A stretch of DNA of 64,000 nt from NCBI GenBank assembly GCA_021803035.1, contig JAJZME010000074.1, positions 32,257-96,256 on the forward strand, in the 5' to 3' direction. Numbering within the stretch: position 1 is the stretch's first letter; every line of letters begins with the position of its first letter. Source of the stretch: Acidobacteriota bacterium. GTDB lineage: Bacteria; Acidobacteriota; Terriglobia; Terriglobales; Acidobacteriaceae. The notes under the pieces are model-generated. The model was not told the DNA's origin. It ran no database searches and worked only from the letters and a program-made list of their open reading frames with translations. The position numbers and the translations under genes were made by a program. Of this stretch, positions 55,418-64,000 are shown one piece after another.

Positions 55418-56506
55418 CTATGCCAGCGGATGCAGAAACTCGTCCTTAAAGCAAAACCCCCATCCCGGACCTTCGTTGGGATAGGCGAATCCACCCTCCA
55501 TCCGAATCGGATGCGTGATCAGCTCGTCGATCCAGTCAAAGCTTTCCGCGCCCAGCGCATTCGGAATGGTCATCAGCAGCGGCACATCGTACTCCTTGTA
55601 GTAATGCGGCAACACCGGTATGTGACAGGTCTCCGCAAATGCCGCCGCCGACCGCCAGGCCTCCACCGAGCCAAGCCGCAGCAGGTCTGGCTGCCAGAAG
55701 TCCAGCGCGTTGCGCCGCACCAGCTCCCGCAGCGCCACGGTGTCAAACTCGCGCTCGCCCATGGCAATCGAGATTCCCGCTCTCCGCCGCAGTTGCTCAT
55801 ATCCGTCGAAGTCGGTGTGATTGAGCGGCTCCTCAAACCAGGTAATGCGCAGCGGCCGAACCGCCTCAGCCAAAGCCAGCGCCCGGGAATAATCCAGACC
55901 CTGATTTGCGTCCATCATCACGTTCACATGCGCTCCCACGGCTTCTCTCACCTTGGTCAGCCGTTCAATATCGGCTTCCGGGTCGGCAGAACCAACCTTC
56001 ACCTTCACGGCGCGGAATCCGCGCTGCACATAGCGCGTAACCTCGTCCAGCAATTCCTCAATGGAGTACGTCAGCCAACCACCGCTTCCATACAATGGCA
56101 CCCCCTCGTTGCAAGCGCCCAGCAGCTTCCACACCGGCTGCCCCACCGTCTTTCCCCAGGCGTCCCACATGGCCACGTTGATGGAACCGCAAGCCCAGCG
56201 ATGAATGCCAGCATGGCCAAAGTATTCGGCCTCCCGTTCATAGGCTCGGATGAACGCACCCGGCCGGCTTGCATCGCAGCCCAGCGCCATCCCGCGAATA
56301 TCCTCGAGCGCGCCCGCTATCGCATGCGGCGAATAATGAAAGCTGAGCAGATAGCTTTCCCCGATGACTCCGCTGGCAAGGCGAATGCGGGTAATGACAA
56401 AGCTGATTTCGCTGATCCGGTGTGTCGCGTCGCTGATGGGAATCGAGCGCGGCGAGGTAGCGCGGAAGAATTGAACATCGTCGATGTGCGTCTGATTGCT
56501 CTGCAT
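55418..56506 (-). CDS. Enolase-superfamily enzyme, mandelate racemase group (first copy)
   Basis: 362 residues. A mandelate racemase/muconate lactonizing-type TIM barrel. Catalytic features are intact: the KxK motif in AVKVKVG near residue 165, metal ligands in MMDANQG, WFEEPLN and AMGERE, and His in PHYYKEYDV near residue 305, the usual racemase-group base. The capping domain (residues 1-130) determines substrate and is not recognisable. Such enzymes usually dehydrate sugar acids. It is divergent from the cupin and the second enolase-superfamily gene and probably belongs with them in a sugar-acid catabolic cluster. The substrate is unknown. Confidence 0.85.
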   Translation of the reverse strand: MQSNQTHIDDVQFFRATSPRSIPISDATHRISEISFVITRIRLASGVIGESYLLSFHYSPHAIAGALEDIRGMALGCDASRPGAFIRAYEREAEYFGHAGIHRWACGSINVAMWDAWGKTVGQPVWKLLGACNEGVPLYGSGGWLTYSIEELLDEVTRYVQRGFRAVKVKVGSADPEADIERLTKVREAVGAHVNVMMDANQGLDYSRALALAEAVRPLRITWFEEPLNHTDFDGYEQLRRRAGISIAMGEREFDTVALRELVRRNALDFWQPDLLRLGSVEAWRSAAAFAETCHIPVLPHYYKEYDVPLLMTIPNALGAESFDWIDELITHPIRMEGGFAYPNEGPGWGFCFKDEFLHPLA

Positions 56507-56784
56507 TTTCCTGCCTCTTGTGACTCATCATATGAAGAGTTGCCGCAGCTGTTGATCGGCCGCCGTTCCAAAGCTCAGACTGTCAAACCTCCGCAAGGAT
56601 GCTGCGGCCATCCTGAAAAGCATCATTTCATAGATCTCCGCCGACTGACTGCATCCATGCGCTTGCTCACAACAATCTCAATGGGTGCAATCGGAATTAT
56701 GAATGCCAGAATGCAAGCTGTGTTTGATACAGTTTTCCTCAGGCCTTTGTGTCCACACGCCCCAAGCCTCAAGGAGAGCTTCTG

Positions 56785-57213
56785 ATGTACGTCAGGCAAT
56801 TCACCGATGGAGAGCCGTTTCGTTGCGCTGGCAACAACTTCGTCATGCTTCTGCCCCGCGACGAAACCAAAGCGTGTGAAGCGGTGCTGCAGATCGTGCG
56901 ACCCGGCGGCGTCACGCCTTCTAACAGCCACGACACATTCATGCAGATCTATCTCATCTGGAAGGGCGAAGCGAAGATCGTTATCGGCGGCGATTCGAAG
57001 CATGTTACCGCGCCGGCCATCGCCTTTGTTCCTCCGCGCACCGAGCACTGGGTCGAAAATCTACAGCAGAACCAGGAGCTTCACTACCTCTACATCAGCG
57101 TCTGGCCCAACGGCATTCCCGCGGCGGAGATCGAAGGCGGTTGGAAAAAGGTCTACGCCGGGATCATCGACGAATACGTGAATCGCGGTTATCCGGTCGA
57201 CGCAAAGCAATAA
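56785..57213 (+). CDS. Small cupin-domain protein
   Basis: 142 residues. A single cupin barrel: SNSHDTFMQIYLIWKGEAKIVIGG and APAIAFVPPRTEHWVENLQQ hold the two halves, with His residues that could bind a divalent metal (HDTFMQ, EHWVEN). It has a good AAGGAGAG ribosome-binding site before the ATG at 56785. It stands 15 bases before the second enolase-superfamily gene and is likely cotranscribed. Stand-alone cupins beside sugar-acid dehydratases often isomerise or dehydrate sugar derivatives, or serve as sensors; neither is shown here. Confidence 0.8.
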   Translation: MYVRQFTDGEPFRCAGNNFVMLLPRDETKACEAVLQIVRPGGVTPSNSHDTFMQIYLIWKGEAKIVIGGDSKHVTAPAIAFVPPRTEHWVENLQQNQELHYLYISVWPNGIPAAEIEGGWKKVYAGIIDEYVNRGYPVDAKQ

Positions 57214-57228
57214 AACGGGAGGATTGTC

Positions 57229-58335
57229 GTGCGCATAACGGACATCGGCATCAGCGTGATTGCAAACCCGCATAGCCAAATGGTCACCGCGGGCGTGAAA
57301 GGCGGCAAAGCCGCGCACGACATCGTCTTTATCGAGATCAAGACCGACGAAGATCTGGTGGGCCATGCCTTTGCCTGGGGCGGTCGCAGCGGGCAGGCCA
57401 CTGCGCATCTGATCGGCAGCATCATCCGCCCGCTCCTGATTGGCCAGGACCCGCTCGACCGCGAGCTGCTCTGGCAGCAGGTTCGCCGCATGGACCGCTG
57501 GTGGGGCTTTCTGCCCATCTACGCGCACGGACCCATTGATGTCGCTCTCTGGGACCTGGGCGCCAAGGCCGCCGGCCTTCCGCTCTACCGCTTTTTGGGC
57601 GCCTATCGCACCAAGCTGCCGGCCTACGCCAGCTCGCTGATCCTCCCCACCGCCGAAGCCTTCGTCAGCCAGGCAAAGCAATACCGAAAAATGGGCTATC
57701 GCGCCTACAAGATTCATCCCTGGGGTGAACCGGCGCGGGATGTGGAAGCCTATCGCGCCTTGCGCTCCGAACTGGGCGGCGAGATGGTTCTAATGGCCGA
57801 TCCCGTCGCTGGCTACACGCAACAGCAGGCGCTCAAGATCGGCCGCGAGCTTGAACAGCTCAATTACTACTGGCTCGAGGAGCCACTCTCTGATTACGAC
57901 CTCTATGGCTACCAGGAACTATGCCGCGCGCTTGAGATTCCCATCGCCGGCGTAGAGTCGACGCCGGGCGGATTGTTCGGCACAACGCAATATCTCACCC
58001 AGCGCGCCGTCGATATTGTCCGTAGCGATGTGTCCTGGAAGGGCGGTGTAACCGGCCTGATGAAGACAGCCGCGCTTTGCGAAGCCTTCGGTGTGAATTG
58101 CGAGATCCACACGACGACCAATGCGCTGCTCGATCTCGCCAACCTTCAGGTGAGCTGCGCTGTTCGCAACTGCGAATACTTCGAGGTGCTAATCCCGCAG
58201 GAGCCTTTCTCCTTCGGCGTGCGAAATCCCATCACTATCGACGCAGAAGGCTACGTGCATGTGCCTCAGGGCAACGGCCTGGGCGCGGATATCGATTTCG
58301 ACTTGCTGGAGAATCACCTCATCTGCCGGGTGTAG
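57229..58335 (+). CDS. Enolase-superfamily enzyme, mandelate racemase group (second copy)
   Basis: 368 residues from a GTG. It resembles sugar-acid dehydratases: PIYAHGPIDVALWDLGAKAAGLPLYRFLG in the cap, then the barrel. At the position of KxK it has YKIHPWGE, that is Lys-x-His, and the metal ligands read MADPVAG (usual MxDAN), WLEEPLS and GVES, with EIHTTTNALLDLANL near the C-terminus as the second-base region. The Lys-x-His change is seen in a few subgroups and alters the base chemistry. It follows the cupin, and the LysR gene is convergent after it. Likely a sugar-acid or aldonate dehydratase; substrate unknown. Confidence 0.83.
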   Translation: MRITDIGISVIANPHSQMVTAGVKGGKAAHDIVFIEIKTDEDLVGHAFAWGGRSGQATAHLIGSIIRPLLIGQDPLDRELLWQQVRRMDRWWGFLPIYAHGPIDVALWDLGAKAAGLPLYRFLGAYRTKLPAYASSLILPTAEAFVSQAKQYRKMGYRAYKIHPWGEPARDVEAYRALRSELGGEMVLMADPVAGYTQQQALKIGRELEQLNYYWLEEPLSDYDLYGYQELCRALEIPIAGVESTPGGLFGTTQYLTQRAVDIVRSDVSWKGGVTGLMKTAALCEAFGVNCEIHTTTNALLDLANLQVSCAVRNCEYFEVLIPQEPFSFGVRNPITIDAEGYVHVPQGNGLGADIDFDLLENHLICRV

Positions 58336-58373
58336 AGCTTCCATCCCGCGGACGAAATTCGCAACTTCGATTC

Positions 58374-59303
58374 TCAGGCTTTCGCGGCGCGCTCCGCGCG
58401 AATCTCCGCCACGGTTTTGCCGGCGAGCGCCTTTGCCAGTTGAGTCGAGAATCTCTCGATAGCCTGCGGCACAACCTTCAGTTTGGGCAAGGCCAGCGCC
58501 AGATTCCGCTCCATCGGAAAGCCGCGTATGCGCATAGCCCGCAGCCCGTATCCCTGCGCTCCGGCGATGGAACACAGTGGCAAAATCGCCGCGCCCAGCC
58601 CGGCTCGCACCAGTGCCTTGATGGCCTCGGTATTTTCCATCTCCATTGTGACGCGGGGAAAAACGCCCATCGCTTGAAAGCTGCGGTCAACGAGTGCCTG
58701 CATCGCCGAGCCCCGCAAGAATGCGATGAAGGGCGTTCGCGCAATTTCCTTTGGCGCAAGCGTGGATTTGCTGGCAAGCTGATGGCTGCCGCCGGTCACA
58801 TAAACAAGCTCTTCGCGCAGGATGGGCAGGATCTCAATTGCCAGCGACGGGTGCACCGGCTCCATCACGATCGCCATGTCGACCGTCTGCAGATGCACGG
58901 CCTGGGCCAGCTCCTCCGTGGATCCGGTTGTCACGATCAGCTCGATCTGCGGATAGCGGCGCTGGAATGCGTTCAGAATTTTCGGCAGCAAATAGGTCAC
59001 GGTGGTCGCGCCGGAGCCCAGCCGGATCGCGCCGCAATCTGCTCCGCTCAGTTCCCTCAATGTCATATCGGCGTTCTTCAGCTCCTGAAGAATGCGGTCC
59101 GCGAAGGGCAGCAGCCGTTGCCCGGCTTCGGTCAAGATCACGCGTCTTCTGGCGCGCAGGAACAGCGGCACGCCGAGCTCTTCTTCCAGGCTCTTGATGT
59201 GCAGGCTGACGGTCGACTGCGAAAGACGAAGCCGCTCGCTGGAGCGGGTAAAGCTGCCGGACCGGGCTGCTTCACGAAAGACTTTGAGCTGGTGAAAATC
59301 CAT
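58374..59303 (-). CDS. LysR-family transcriptional regulator
   Basis: 309 residues from the ATG at 59303 (an ATG at 59321 is in frame). N-terminal HTH: MDFHQLKVFREAARSGSFTRSSERLRLSQSTVSLHIKSLEEELGVPLFLRARRRVILTEAG, a full LysR signature. The effector domain (about residues 90-300) is normal, with LRELSGADCGAIRLGSGATTVTYLLPKIL and VTGGSHQL. It is convergent with the second enolase-superfamily gene and diverges from the sucA promoter region. By position it may control the sugar-acid cluster; direct evidence is lacking. Confidence 0.9.
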   Translation of the reverse strand: MDFHQLKVFREAARSGSFTRSSERLRLSQSTVSLHIKSLEEELGVPLFLRARRRVILTEAGQRLLPFADRILQELKNADMTLRELSGADCGAIRLGSGATTVTYLLPKILNAFQRRYPQIELIVTTGSTEELAQAVHLQTVDMAIVMEPVHPSLAIEILPILREELVYVTGGSHQLASKSTLAPKEIARTPFIAFLRGSAMQALVDRSFQAMGVFPRVTMEMENTEAIKALVRAGLGAAILPLCSIAGAQGYGLRAMRIRGFPMERNLALALPKLKVVPQAIERFSTQLAKALAGKTVAEIRAERAAKA

Positions 59304-59734
59304 TGATGCCTCCGATTCCAAGCTGCGAAGTAATGTATAGTATCAATTTGATTGTGCTCCCACTGCGTGCGGCGAATCGGTCGAGGCAAGGGAAGAACAG
59401 AGCGTTTTCTTCAGTCATCCCCGCTCCGGAGAACAGCTCTTCGCGTAGGGACAATCCGCATTGTCGCCTTAAACAATAACCGTCATTGTGCTTTGGTATG
59501 CAGTCCACTTCCCTAACCGCGCTGGCAGTTGTTGACATGAATCGAGTGCATCTTAAGCTGTAGATGAGCATCTGTTTCTTTGGCTGAGATGTCTTTTTTC
59601 TGGAACTTTATAACGAATACGCAGCGAAGACCAGAAAATGAACTCCGGCCCCCTGTCTCCGCCTTTAGGCCGGACGCTTTTCGCCACCTCATGTTAGGGG
59701 CGATGTCACGCACTTCCTTCATGGGCAAAGTCAC
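59304..59734. other. Divergent intergenic region between the LysR gene and sucA
   Basis: 430 bases. Near 59342-59352 is a palindrome (atcaatttgat) within a T-n11-A-like context, a possible LysR-type operator close to the LysR start. The rest has no gene of its own; several short frames on the minus strand look non-coding. The sucA promoter must lie in this region. Confidence 0.45.
59342..59352. promoter_or_regulatory. Candidate LysR operator
   Basis: atcaatttgat forms a perfect 5-bp palindrome around one base, 39 bases upstream of the LysR start. Autoregulated LysR proteins often bind such T-n11-A boxes near their own promoters. Only the pattern is visible; no half-site repeat was found. Confidence 0.3.
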
Positions 59735-62233
59735 ATGGAAACGCATATTGCAGAGAAAACGACGGCGGACGAAATGCTTCAGCAGACTTCCGAGTCAGGC
59801 ACAGAAAGCCGTCAGGTCTTAGATGATTTCCGCAGATGGGGCTATCTGCGAGCAAGCCTCGATCCACTCGGCCAGTACCTGACGCCACGGACGATTCCAG
59901 AGCTCGAAGCTGGCGGGGCAATCGCCGACAGGGCTCACCGTCTGTACTGCGGAACAATTGGCGTCGAATTCATGCACATCGCCAACCCCGCAAAGCGGCG
60001 CTGGATTCAGGAGCGCTTCGAGCGCGATGAGCCGGTCCCGGACCGGGGGCATCTTCTCGATTTGCTGATCAGAGCCGACATTTTCGAGCATGTTCTGCAG
60101 GCGCGCTATCAAGGTACCAAGCGCTTTTCGCTGGAAGGTGTTACGGCGCTGATTCCCTTCCTCGACGTGCTCTTGCAGTGTGCTGCTGGCTGCGGCGTTC
60201 AGCAATCCGTTCTGGCCATGAGCCATCGCGGGCGCTTGAACGTCATGGCCAACCTCATTGGCATCTTGCCGGCGGCGATCTTTTCCAGGTTCGAAGACAT
60301 CGATCCGCGCAGCGTCCTGGGAGGCGGCGACGTCAAGTACCATTTGGGAGCCACCGGCCGCTGGAAAGATGCGGCCGGGAACACAGTCGATCTGCACCTG
60401 GTGTCGAATCCCAGCCATCTTGAGGCGGTCGATCCGGTTGCGATGGGCCGTGCGCGAGCCAAACAAGCGCGATTCGGCAGCGAGGGAGAGGATCGCGTGC
60501 TGCCGGTGCTCATCCACGGAGATGCCGCTCTCGCCGGACAAGGCATTTGCGCGGAAGCTCTCAATCTGGCCTCTGTCAACGGCTTTTCCGTCGGGGGAAG
60601 CATTCACGTTGTCGTCAATAACCTCATCGGATTTACCGCCAGTCCCGACGAATCGAACTCTACGTTGTTCGCCTCGGACGTCGCAAAGCGCCTGCCGATT
60701 CCGATCTTTCATGTCAATGCGGAAGACGTGGACGCGGTCGTACGCGTCGCCAGGATGGCTTGCGAGTTTCGCTACGCCTTTCACAGCGATGTGCTGGTGG
60801 ATCTTATCGGCTACCGGCGCTATGGGCACAGCGAGATCGACGATCCGACCATTACGCAACCTGTTCGTTACGCACGCATCAAGGATCACCCGGCCCTGTA
60901 CAAGATCTACGCGGAGCGGATTGGGATTGATGCCGCGCCGCTGGCGGATGAAATTCAAGCTGCGCTGACCAGGGAACAGGCCGCCGCCGCGAAGATGCGC
61001 AAGCCTTCTCCGCTTGCCACCCTGCCGCCCTACTGGTCGGCGTATCACGGCGGTGCTTATAACCCCAACGATGAGGTGGAGACGGGCATTTCCATCGAGC
61101 AGATCCAGGATCTCGGCGAGCGCCTCACGGCGTATCCGGCGGACTTTCACATACACCCCAAAGTGAAGAGGCTCCTCGATCAGCGTGCTGAGATGGCGCG
61201 CGGCAAACGCGCGGTGGATTACGCAATGGCGGAGGCTCTTGCCTTCGGGTCACTCGTTCTCGACGGAATTCGAGTCCGGCTGAGCGGCCAGGACAGCAGG
61301 CGCGGCACTTTCAATCAGCGGCATTCGGTGCTCGTCGATACCGAGACGGAGGGGCCGTACATCCCTCTGGCCAATCTGGCGCCGGGCCAGGCCGCGTTCG
61401 AAGTGTACAACTCGATTCTTTCTGAAGCAGCCGTGCTGGGATTCGAGTACGGATTCAGCCGGGATTATCCGGATGCCCTGGTCATTTGGGAGGCGCAGTT
61501 TGGTGACTTCGCAAATGGCGCGCAGTCCATCATCGATCAGTTTATTGCTGCCGGAGAAGATAAGTGGAGGCTGCTGAGCGGGCTGGTCATGCTGCTGCCG
61601 CACGGTCTTGAAGGCCAGGGACCCGAACACTCCAGCGCCCGCATGGAGCGTTATCTGCAACTGGCGGCGCGGGACAACATCCAGGTGTGTCAGCCTTCCA
61701 ATGCGGCCCAGTATTTTCATCTGCTGCGACGTCAGGCGCTGCGTTCGTGGCGCAAGCCGCTGATCGTTTTTACACCGAAGAGCATGCTCCGCCATCCGGA
61801 TGCGTCATCTCGCATAGAGGACCTCGCGGCGCCCGCTTTCCAAAACGTGCTGCCCGAGACAGAAATTGAGAATCCCAGCCGTTTGCTGTTTTGTACCGGA
61901 AAGGTCGGACATGAACTGCGTGCGGAGCGCGCCCGCAGAAACGATACCGGCACGGGAATTCTCTTTCTCGAACAACTCTATCCCTGGCCGGAGGCGGAGA
62001 TTACGGCGGTCCTCGGTCGCTACCCGGAGGCGCGTGAAGTTGTGTGGGTTCAGGAAGAGCCTGCAAATATGGGAGCTTATTCGTTTGCCGTGCCGCGCCT
62101 TCGCCGGCTGGCGCGGGGACGCCATGTTCGCACCGTCACGCGATCGCCCGCTGCCAGTCCGGCAACCGGTTCCGCCAAGGCGCATGCGCTTGAGCAGAAG
62201 ACGCTCCTGGGCGCGAGTTTTGGGGGCGCATGA
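59735..62233 (+). CDS. sucA: 2-oxoglutarate dehydrogenase E1 component
   Basis: 832 residues, shorter than the 930 of enterobacterial SucA because the N-terminal extension is reduced. Thiamine-diphosphate enzyme that decarboxylates 2-oxoglutarate. RLYCGTIGVEFMHIANPAKRRWIQ, MSHRGRLNVMANL, the ThDP-binding GDAALAGQG with VVNNLIGFT (usual GDaAfaGQG...NNqiGFT), and RRYGHSEIDDPTITQP are intact. HGLEGQGPEHSSARMERYLQL and WVQEEPANMGAYSF are typical of the C-terminal half. sucB follows after 225 bases. No E3 (lpd) gene is in the window, so that component must be shared or encoded elsewhere. Confidence 0.95.
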   Translation: METHIAEKTTADEMLQQTSESGTESRQVLDDFRRWGYLRASLDPLGQYLTPRTIPELEAGGAIADRAHRLYCGTIGVEFMHIANPAKRRWIQERFERDEPVPDRGHLLDLLIRADIFEHVLQARYQGTKRFSLEGVTALIPFLDVLLQCAAGCGVQQSVLAMSHRGRLNVMANLIGILPAAIFSRFEDIDPRSVLGGGDVKYHLGATGRWKDAAGNTVDLHLVSNPSHLEAVDPVAMGRARAKQARFGSEGEDRVLPVLIHGDAALAGQGICAEALNLASVNGFSVGGSIHVVVNNLIGFTASPDESNSTLFASDVAKRLPIPIFHVNAEDVDAVVRVARMACEFRYAFHSDVLVDLIGYRRYGHSEIDDPTITQPVRYARIKDHPALYKIYAERIGIDAAPLADEIQAALTREQAAAAKMRKPSPLATLPPYWSAYHGGAYNPNDEVETGISIEQIQDLGERLTAYPADFHIHPKVKRLLDQRAEMARGKRAVDYAMAEALAFGSLVLDGIRVRLSGQDSRRGTFNQRHSVLVDTETEGPYIPLANLAPGQAAFEVYNSILSEAAVLGFEYGFSRDYPDALVIWEAQFGDFANGAQSIIDQFIAAGEDKWRLLSGLVMLLPHGLEGQGPEHSSARMERYLQLAARDNIQVCQPSNAAQYFHLLRRQALRSWRKPLIVFTPKSMLRHPDASSRIEDLAAPAFQNVLPETEIENPSRLLFCTGKVGHELRAERARRNDTGTGILFLEQLYPWPEAEITAVLGRYPEAREVVWVQEEPANMGAYSFAVPRLRRLARGRHVRTVTRSPAASPATGSAKAHALEQKTLLGASFGGA

Positions 62234-62458
62234 CGGTCTTCCTGCCGGCCCGTCCGGAGTTGCACAATATTGATATGAGACCTGGATGCGCCCGCGATGC
62301 GCAAGTTCCCCGGATCGGCGCGGTTGCGATTCGGCAGCATTTCATCATTCGCGGTAAAGTGCGCTATTGATCGTCGCGCGGTGCGCGTGTGCGGGAAATC
62401 AACTTTGGATCGAGCGTGAGACGGTACGATCTCTCACAACTCACGATGAGGGTATTCC

Positions 62459-63727
62459 ATGCCAACTGATGTCGTCATGCCGCAAATGGGCGAGTCAATC
62501 TTTGAAGGCACCATCACCAAGTGGCTTAAAGCAGTCGGCGACGCCGTGGAAAGAGACGAGCCGCTGTTTGAAATTTCCACGGACAAGGTGGATGCAGAAG
62601 TTCCTTCGCCTGTCTCCGGTGTCGTTAACGAAATCCGGTCTCCGGAAGGCGCCACTGTGCAAGTCAACACGGTGGTGGCAGTTATCGCAGACTCGGCCGC
62701 CACTTCCGTGGCGTCGCCTGCGCCTGCTGCCGAGAATCTTGCCGCCGCAGTCCCGGCCGCCGCAGCCGGCGCCGCCGCGAGTGCTGCCAGGCATGCCCGG
62801 CACTCCCCACTTGTGCGCAAGATTGCCGAAGACAACAACGTTGATCTTGACCAGATTCAAGGCACGGGCGCCAATGGCCGGATTACGAAAGAGGATATTC
62901 AGCGCTATCTCGATGGGCGGCAAGCGGCCGGCGCGCCAGCTCCGCCGCCGGTTTCCGCCGCGCCTGTGCCTGCAACAAGCGCGGCCGCGGCGCCCATGGA
63001 GAGCGGATCGGCCGCGGCCGTGCCGGGCGAGTTGGTGCCGCTCAGCAAAATGCGCGCCATTATTGCGCAGCGCATGGTGGAAAGCGCGCAAATTGTTCCC
63101 CACGTGCACACGGTCTTCAAGATCGATATGACCCGCATCGCGCGGCTGCGCGAGCGCGAAAAGAGCCGGTTTGAGCAGCGCAATGGCATCAAGCTCACCT
63201 TTATGCCCTTTATCGCGGCGGCCGCGATCGAGGCGCTGCGCAAGTTCCCCATTGTTAACGCGTCGATGGAGAAAGACGCCATCCGCTATCACGCGAACAT
63301 CAATTTAGGCATTGCGGTCGCGGTGGACTGGGGATTGATTGTGCCGGTGGTGAAGCAGGCGGAGGAACGCAACTTTCTGGGCCTGGCGCGCACCATCGCC
63401 GATCTTGCCAATCGAGCGCGCAGCAAGCGCCTCAAACCCGACGAGGCCTCAGGTTCCACTTTTACCCTCACCAACGCGGGCATTTTTGGCGAGGAATTCG
63501 GCATGCCGATCATCAACCAGCCCGATGCGGCGATTCTCGGGATCGGCGGGCTCAGAAAGGAGCCGGTTGTTGTCACCGATGCGCACGGCAACGACTCCAT
63601 CGCGATTCGCTCGGTTCAGTACTTCTGTCTCGGCTTCGACCACCGCATTATTGACGGAGCCGACGCGGGCAGATTCATGAGCGAGTTCAAAAAGGCGCTG
63701 GAGAACTGGAACCAGGAGATCGGATGA
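62459..63727 (+). CDS. sucB: Dihydrolipoyl acyltransferase E2 component
   Basis: 422 residues. Transfers the acyl group from E1 to CoA. One lipoyl domain (VVMPQMGESIFEGTITKWLKAVGDAVERDEPLFEISTDKVDAEVPSP; the lipoylated Lys is in TDKVDAE near residue 43), an Ala/Pro linker, the E3/E1-binding domain (HSPLVRKIAEDNNVDLDQIQGTGANGRITKEDIQRYLDG), a second linker and the catalytic domain, with FCLGFDHRIIDGADAGRFMSEFK holding the DHRxxDG active site. Next to sucA it should act as the 2-oxoglutarate dehydrogenase E2, although BCKADH E2 is similar. Confidence 0.93.
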   Translation: MPTDVVMPQMGESIFEGTITKWLKAVGDAVERDEPLFEISTDKVDAEVPSPVSGVVNEIRSPEGATVQVNTVVAVIADSAATSVASPAPAAENLAAAVPAAAAGAAASAARHARHSPLVRKIAEDNNVDLDQIQGTGANGRITKEDIQRYLDGRQAAGAPAPPPVSAAPVPATSAAAAPMESGSAAAVPGELVPLSKMRAIIAQRMVESAQIVPHVHTVFKIDMTRIARLREREKSRFEQRNGIKLTFMPFIAAAAIEALRKFPIVNASMEKDAIRYHANINLGIAVAVDWGLIVPVVKQAEERNFLGLARTIADLANRARSKRLKPDEASGSTFTLTNAGIFGEEFGMPIINQPDAAILGIGGLRKEPVVVTDAHGNDSIAIRSVQYFCLGFDHRIIDGADAGRFMSEFKKALENWNQEIG

Positions 63728-63751
63728 CGGCGGCCTGCGCGGGGCAAAGAG

Positions 63752-63770
63752 CAGCTCTCAGCTTTCAGCT
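63752..63770. repeat. Short AGCTCTCAGCTTTCAGC-type repeat
   Basis: cagctctcagctttcagct just after sucB is the same type of simple sequence as in the lysC-dapB gap at 215-376. Only one such unit is in the window here. Confidence 0.45.
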
Positions 63771-63883
63771 TGCCTGGTGAGGAGACGGGAGTTCAGGCCT
63801 GGTGGCCGCAGATTGCGGAGCGCGCGGCTTTGAAACCGGCCGTGGCCGAGTGCGGTTCCCAAAGCGGTTCCGACTTGCGCGGC

Positions 63884-64000
63884 GCGGGCGAGGAGGGACA
63901 GCCGTGCCGCAATGCGGGAAGTGAGGCCATCCGGATCTGCGTTTTTGGCGGGAAACAAAATTGCCTGCAAGAAATTTGTGGAAAAGAAAAATATTTTGGG
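63884..64000 (-). repeat. Dispersed repeat, copy B (truncated by window edge)
   Basis: The reverse complement of the right edge matches copy A (53826-53943) over about 115 bases; it may extend beyond position 64000. In this copy a frame reading LQAILFPAKNADPDGLTSR stays open to a stop at 63758 (a possible peptide of about 70 residues), while copy A has a stop and a frameshift in the same frame. Confidence 0.75.

Noticed and set aside
43867..63727. sucCD and sucAB within the same window as evidence for a TCA operon
   Set aside because: They are 15 kb apart with unrelated genes between them on both strands, so they are not one operon.

Overview
This 64 kb window is chromosomal DNA from a high-GC, diderm, probably acidobacterial (Terriglobia/Acidobacteriaceae-like) bacterium. 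The lineage is inferred from a VWFA protein of the type seen in Acidobacteria, an LPS-export permease with LptF- and LptG-like halves in one chain, two DUF3857/transglutaminase proteins, and the mix of housekeeping genes. I found no rRNA, intact tRNA, insertion sequence, prophage or CRISPR array. Most of the window is core metabolism and envelope biology, with a small accessory part near 53-60 kb.

Layout. 1-3 kb: lysine/diaminopimelate genes (3' end of an aspartate kinase, dapB, dapA) around a divergent LamG-like secreted protein. 3-9 kb: rhodanese, a stand-alone molybdopterin oxidoreductase, nitroreductase, YdcF-like protein, MerR regulator and an Old Yellow Enzyme. 8.9-12.9 kb: two translationally coupled DUF3857/transglutaminase-like exported proteins, the first with a full Cys-His-Asp triad, the second without Cys and His. 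13-19 kb: maf, a membrane protein, the LptF-LptG fusion and an MsbA-like ABC exporter. 19-21 kb: fliD-fliS on the minus strand. 21-22 kb: a hicB antitoxin behind a decayed hicA, then a cold-shock gene. 22-31 kb: PLP decarboxylase, galactokinase, short alpha-glucan phosphorylase, two membrane proteins, M3 peptidase. 31-36 kb: ligA, a small Cys-rich protein, the VWFA protein, rluD.

36-44 kb is a long minus-strand block: trpD, rpmI, rplT, pheS, pheT, a small coiled-coil protein, zapA, a strong 6S RNA candidate with its own sigma70-like promoter, a divergent lgt, and rluD. 44-47 kb: sucCD with a clear terminator, ndk, and a YceH-like protein. 47-53 kb: a complete tripartite RND efflux operon (TolC, adaptor, pump). 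54-59 kb: a degenerate EAL-HDOD protein and a small catabolic cluster (two enolase-superfamily enzymes, a cupin, a LysR regulator) that looks built for a sugar acid. 59.7-63.7 kb: the E1 and E2 components of 2-oxoglutarate dehydrogenase, complementing sucCD in the TCA cycle.

The least explained features are a roughly 115 bp sequence present in two inverted copies (53.8 kb and the right edge of the window), the fused LptF-LptG permease, a PheT without its tRNA-binding domain, a divergent Lgt lacking the usual signature, the toxin-less hicB, and the catalytically altered transglutaminase partner. All functional assignments come from reading motifs in the sequence; no database search was run.
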